Part shown: positions 62,712 through 64,000 of the stretch, piece by piece
Numbering within the stretch: the stretch's first letter is position 1
How the letters are laid out: the number at the start of each line of letters is the position of its first letter
Assembly: GCF_963924675.1 (NCBI RefSeq)
Contig: NC_089224.1
Location: forward strand, 63,411,464 to 63,475,463
Length of the DNA stretch: 64,000 nucleotides
DNA from: Phocoena phocoena
Lineage: Eukaryota > Chordata > Mammalia > Artiodactyla > Phocoenidae
Reading direction: 5' to 3'
The notes under the pieces: model-generated
What the model was told of the DNA's origin: nothing
The model's database searches: none
Seen by the model: only the letters and a program-made list of their open reading frames with translations
Program-made: the position numbers and the translations under genes

Positions 62712-62965
62712 TCCAGTTATCTACTCCTGCATAATAAATTTCTTCAAAGCTTAGTGATTAATATCAATAAGAATCTTACTGTCTCACTTTTGGAGGTCAA
62801 GAATTCTGGCAAGTCTCTGCTGGGTGATTCTTCTGTTACACATGGCATCCATGGAAGCTACTACATGATATTTAGAGTAATATGGGGTTGTCTGGATGCC
62901 AATTCTGCTTCACTCACACATCTGACACTCCGATGGGGAGGGTTACAAGGGGCTGTCAACTAAAG
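62712..62965 (+). repeat. Old LTR-like dispersed repeat, unclassified
   Basis: 'gttatctactcctgcataat', 'aagcttagtgattaatatca' and 'tctgctgggtgattcttctg' match a common repeat beginning 'gttatctattgctgcataac'. The family is not named with confidence. Confidence 0.55.
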
Positions 62966-63600
62966 TGTCTACAAAATTGAGGCTTTACTTTTAAGGTTAG
63001 TAAATCAGACCAGAAAGAAATTCAAGAAAAGAATCTCAAAACATTTTGAACAATGATAGTATTACTGAAATGGCATTCAACTTCCAAAAAAATATAACAT
63101 CTTCATGTCCAAGTTCAGTATGCTTCTTGAAACAGCAATCTCATAATCTGATGTCACAGTTCACATACTTAACATTCAGTTCTTAAAAATAACTGATGCA
63201 GAGACAAAAACCAGTTTATAAGCATAAATATAATGAGAACTTAATTTTCTGCTCTTGGGATTAAACTCGGCAGGAGTTTAACTTATCCACTAGTGAAGCA
63301 AAAGCATTAAGGTTTCATGACCTCATAACAACAATAAATGAAAGATAAAAGGGTAAGACAGAAAACGCATATCTGGGCCACTCTGTACATTTTTAAGGTG
63401 AGTATACTTCGTATAATCTCCGGCTGAAGTAAAAAAATGGATGTGATGGTGGTTTTTTTAAGCAAACAGAAAGGACTATTTTCAGGAGCAGACCTACTAT
63501 CTCACCTCTCCCATCTTCCCGCGCAATAGTTTGGGAGGTAGGGTGGGGATGCGATTCAAGAAGGGAAGAGAAGCAGGACTCCCTCAATCAACTGGATTTA
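62966..63600. other. Unique AT-rich DNA
   Basis: No repeat or exon recognised. Confidence 0.45.
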
Positions 63601-64000
63601 AAAACCAGAATTATCCCAAACCACAATGAGATACCACCTCACACCTGTCAGAATGGCTATTATCAAAAAGACAAGAAACAAGTGTTGGTGACGACATGGA
63701 GGAAAGGGAAACCTCTTGCACTGTTGGTGGGAATGTAAACTGGTGTAGCCACTATGGAGAACAGTATGGAGGTTACTCAAAAAATTAAAAATAGAACTAT
63801 CATATGATCCAGCAATATCACTTCTGGGTATTTATCTGAAGAAAGCAAAAACACTATTTTGAAAAGATATATGCACCCTCCTGTCATTGCAGCATTATTT
63901 ACAGTGGCCAAGATATGGAAGCAACCTAAATTTCATCAGTAGATAAATGGATAAAGAAGATGTGGTGCATATACACAGTGGAATATTATTTAGCCATTAG
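63601..64000 (+). mobile_element. 5'-truncated LINE-1, degenerate ORF2 end, runs off window
   Basis: L1 ORF2 encodes endonuclease and reverse transcriptase; only its C-terminal part is seen. Landmarks are 'accacaatgagataccacct', 'cactgttggtgggaatgtaa' and 'gtggaatattatttagcca'. Translation shows the conserved 'CWWECKLV' followed at once by a stop, and later 'WIKKMW' in another segment, so the frame is broken. The element continues beyond base 64000. Confidence 0.9.

Overview
The window is nuclear DNA from a mammal, almost certainly a cetacean. Six copies of the tRNA-Glu-derived CHR-2 SINE ('gggcttccctggtgg...'), one older CHR-1 copy and cetartiodactyl-type LINE-1 3' ends are present. I saw no Bov-tA or BovB element, which argues against a ruminant. 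I found no intact protein-coding gene, no CpG island and no functional RNA gene. The open frames present are short, mostly lie inside repeats, and lack coding features. The window therefore looks like intergenic DNA or the interior of a very large intron.

Layout. 1-10,900: mostly unique AT-rich DNA with MIR and L2 relics, one CHR-2 (5,934-6,151) and a CHR-1 inserted into a MIR (7,632-8,215). 10,900-21,050: L2 and MIR relics, a possible ancient L1 ORF1 fragment and a terminal-inverted-repeat DNA element at 13.5 kb; the longest L2 copy spans about 19,755-21,045. 21,050-31,100: the busiest region, holding three CHR-2 copies, a 5'-inverted L1 inside a MER20, an MLT1 LTR inside a MER5A, a CHR-2 plus MER5A inside an L2, a second MLT1, and a decayed retrocopy of class I alcohol dehydrogenase on the minus strand (about 26,860-28,090). 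31,100-39,700: unique DNA with a mariner MITE, a hAT element and an L1 3' end. 39,695-46,060: an ancient ERV-L-type provirus on the minus strand with two decayed LTR-like ends, a leucine-type primer binding site, a mutated reverse transcriptase and a younger L1 inserted in it. 46,060-64,000: scattered old repeats, a TG/CA microsatellite, a CHR-2 with a perfect 16-bp target duplication, a MER20, a large L2 relic and a degenerate L1 running off the right edge.

Nothing here forms an operon or pathway. The content is a stratified record of transposition: L2 and MIR first, then MER5A, MER20, MLT1 and ERV-L, then CHR-1, and CHR-2 and L1 last. I found no convincing undescribed system. The strongest items are the ADH retropseudogene, the 5'-inverted (twin-primed) L1, the ERV-L relic and the nested insertions that give relative ages. 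Old-repeat boundaries are approximate because they were judged by eye from remembered family consensus features.
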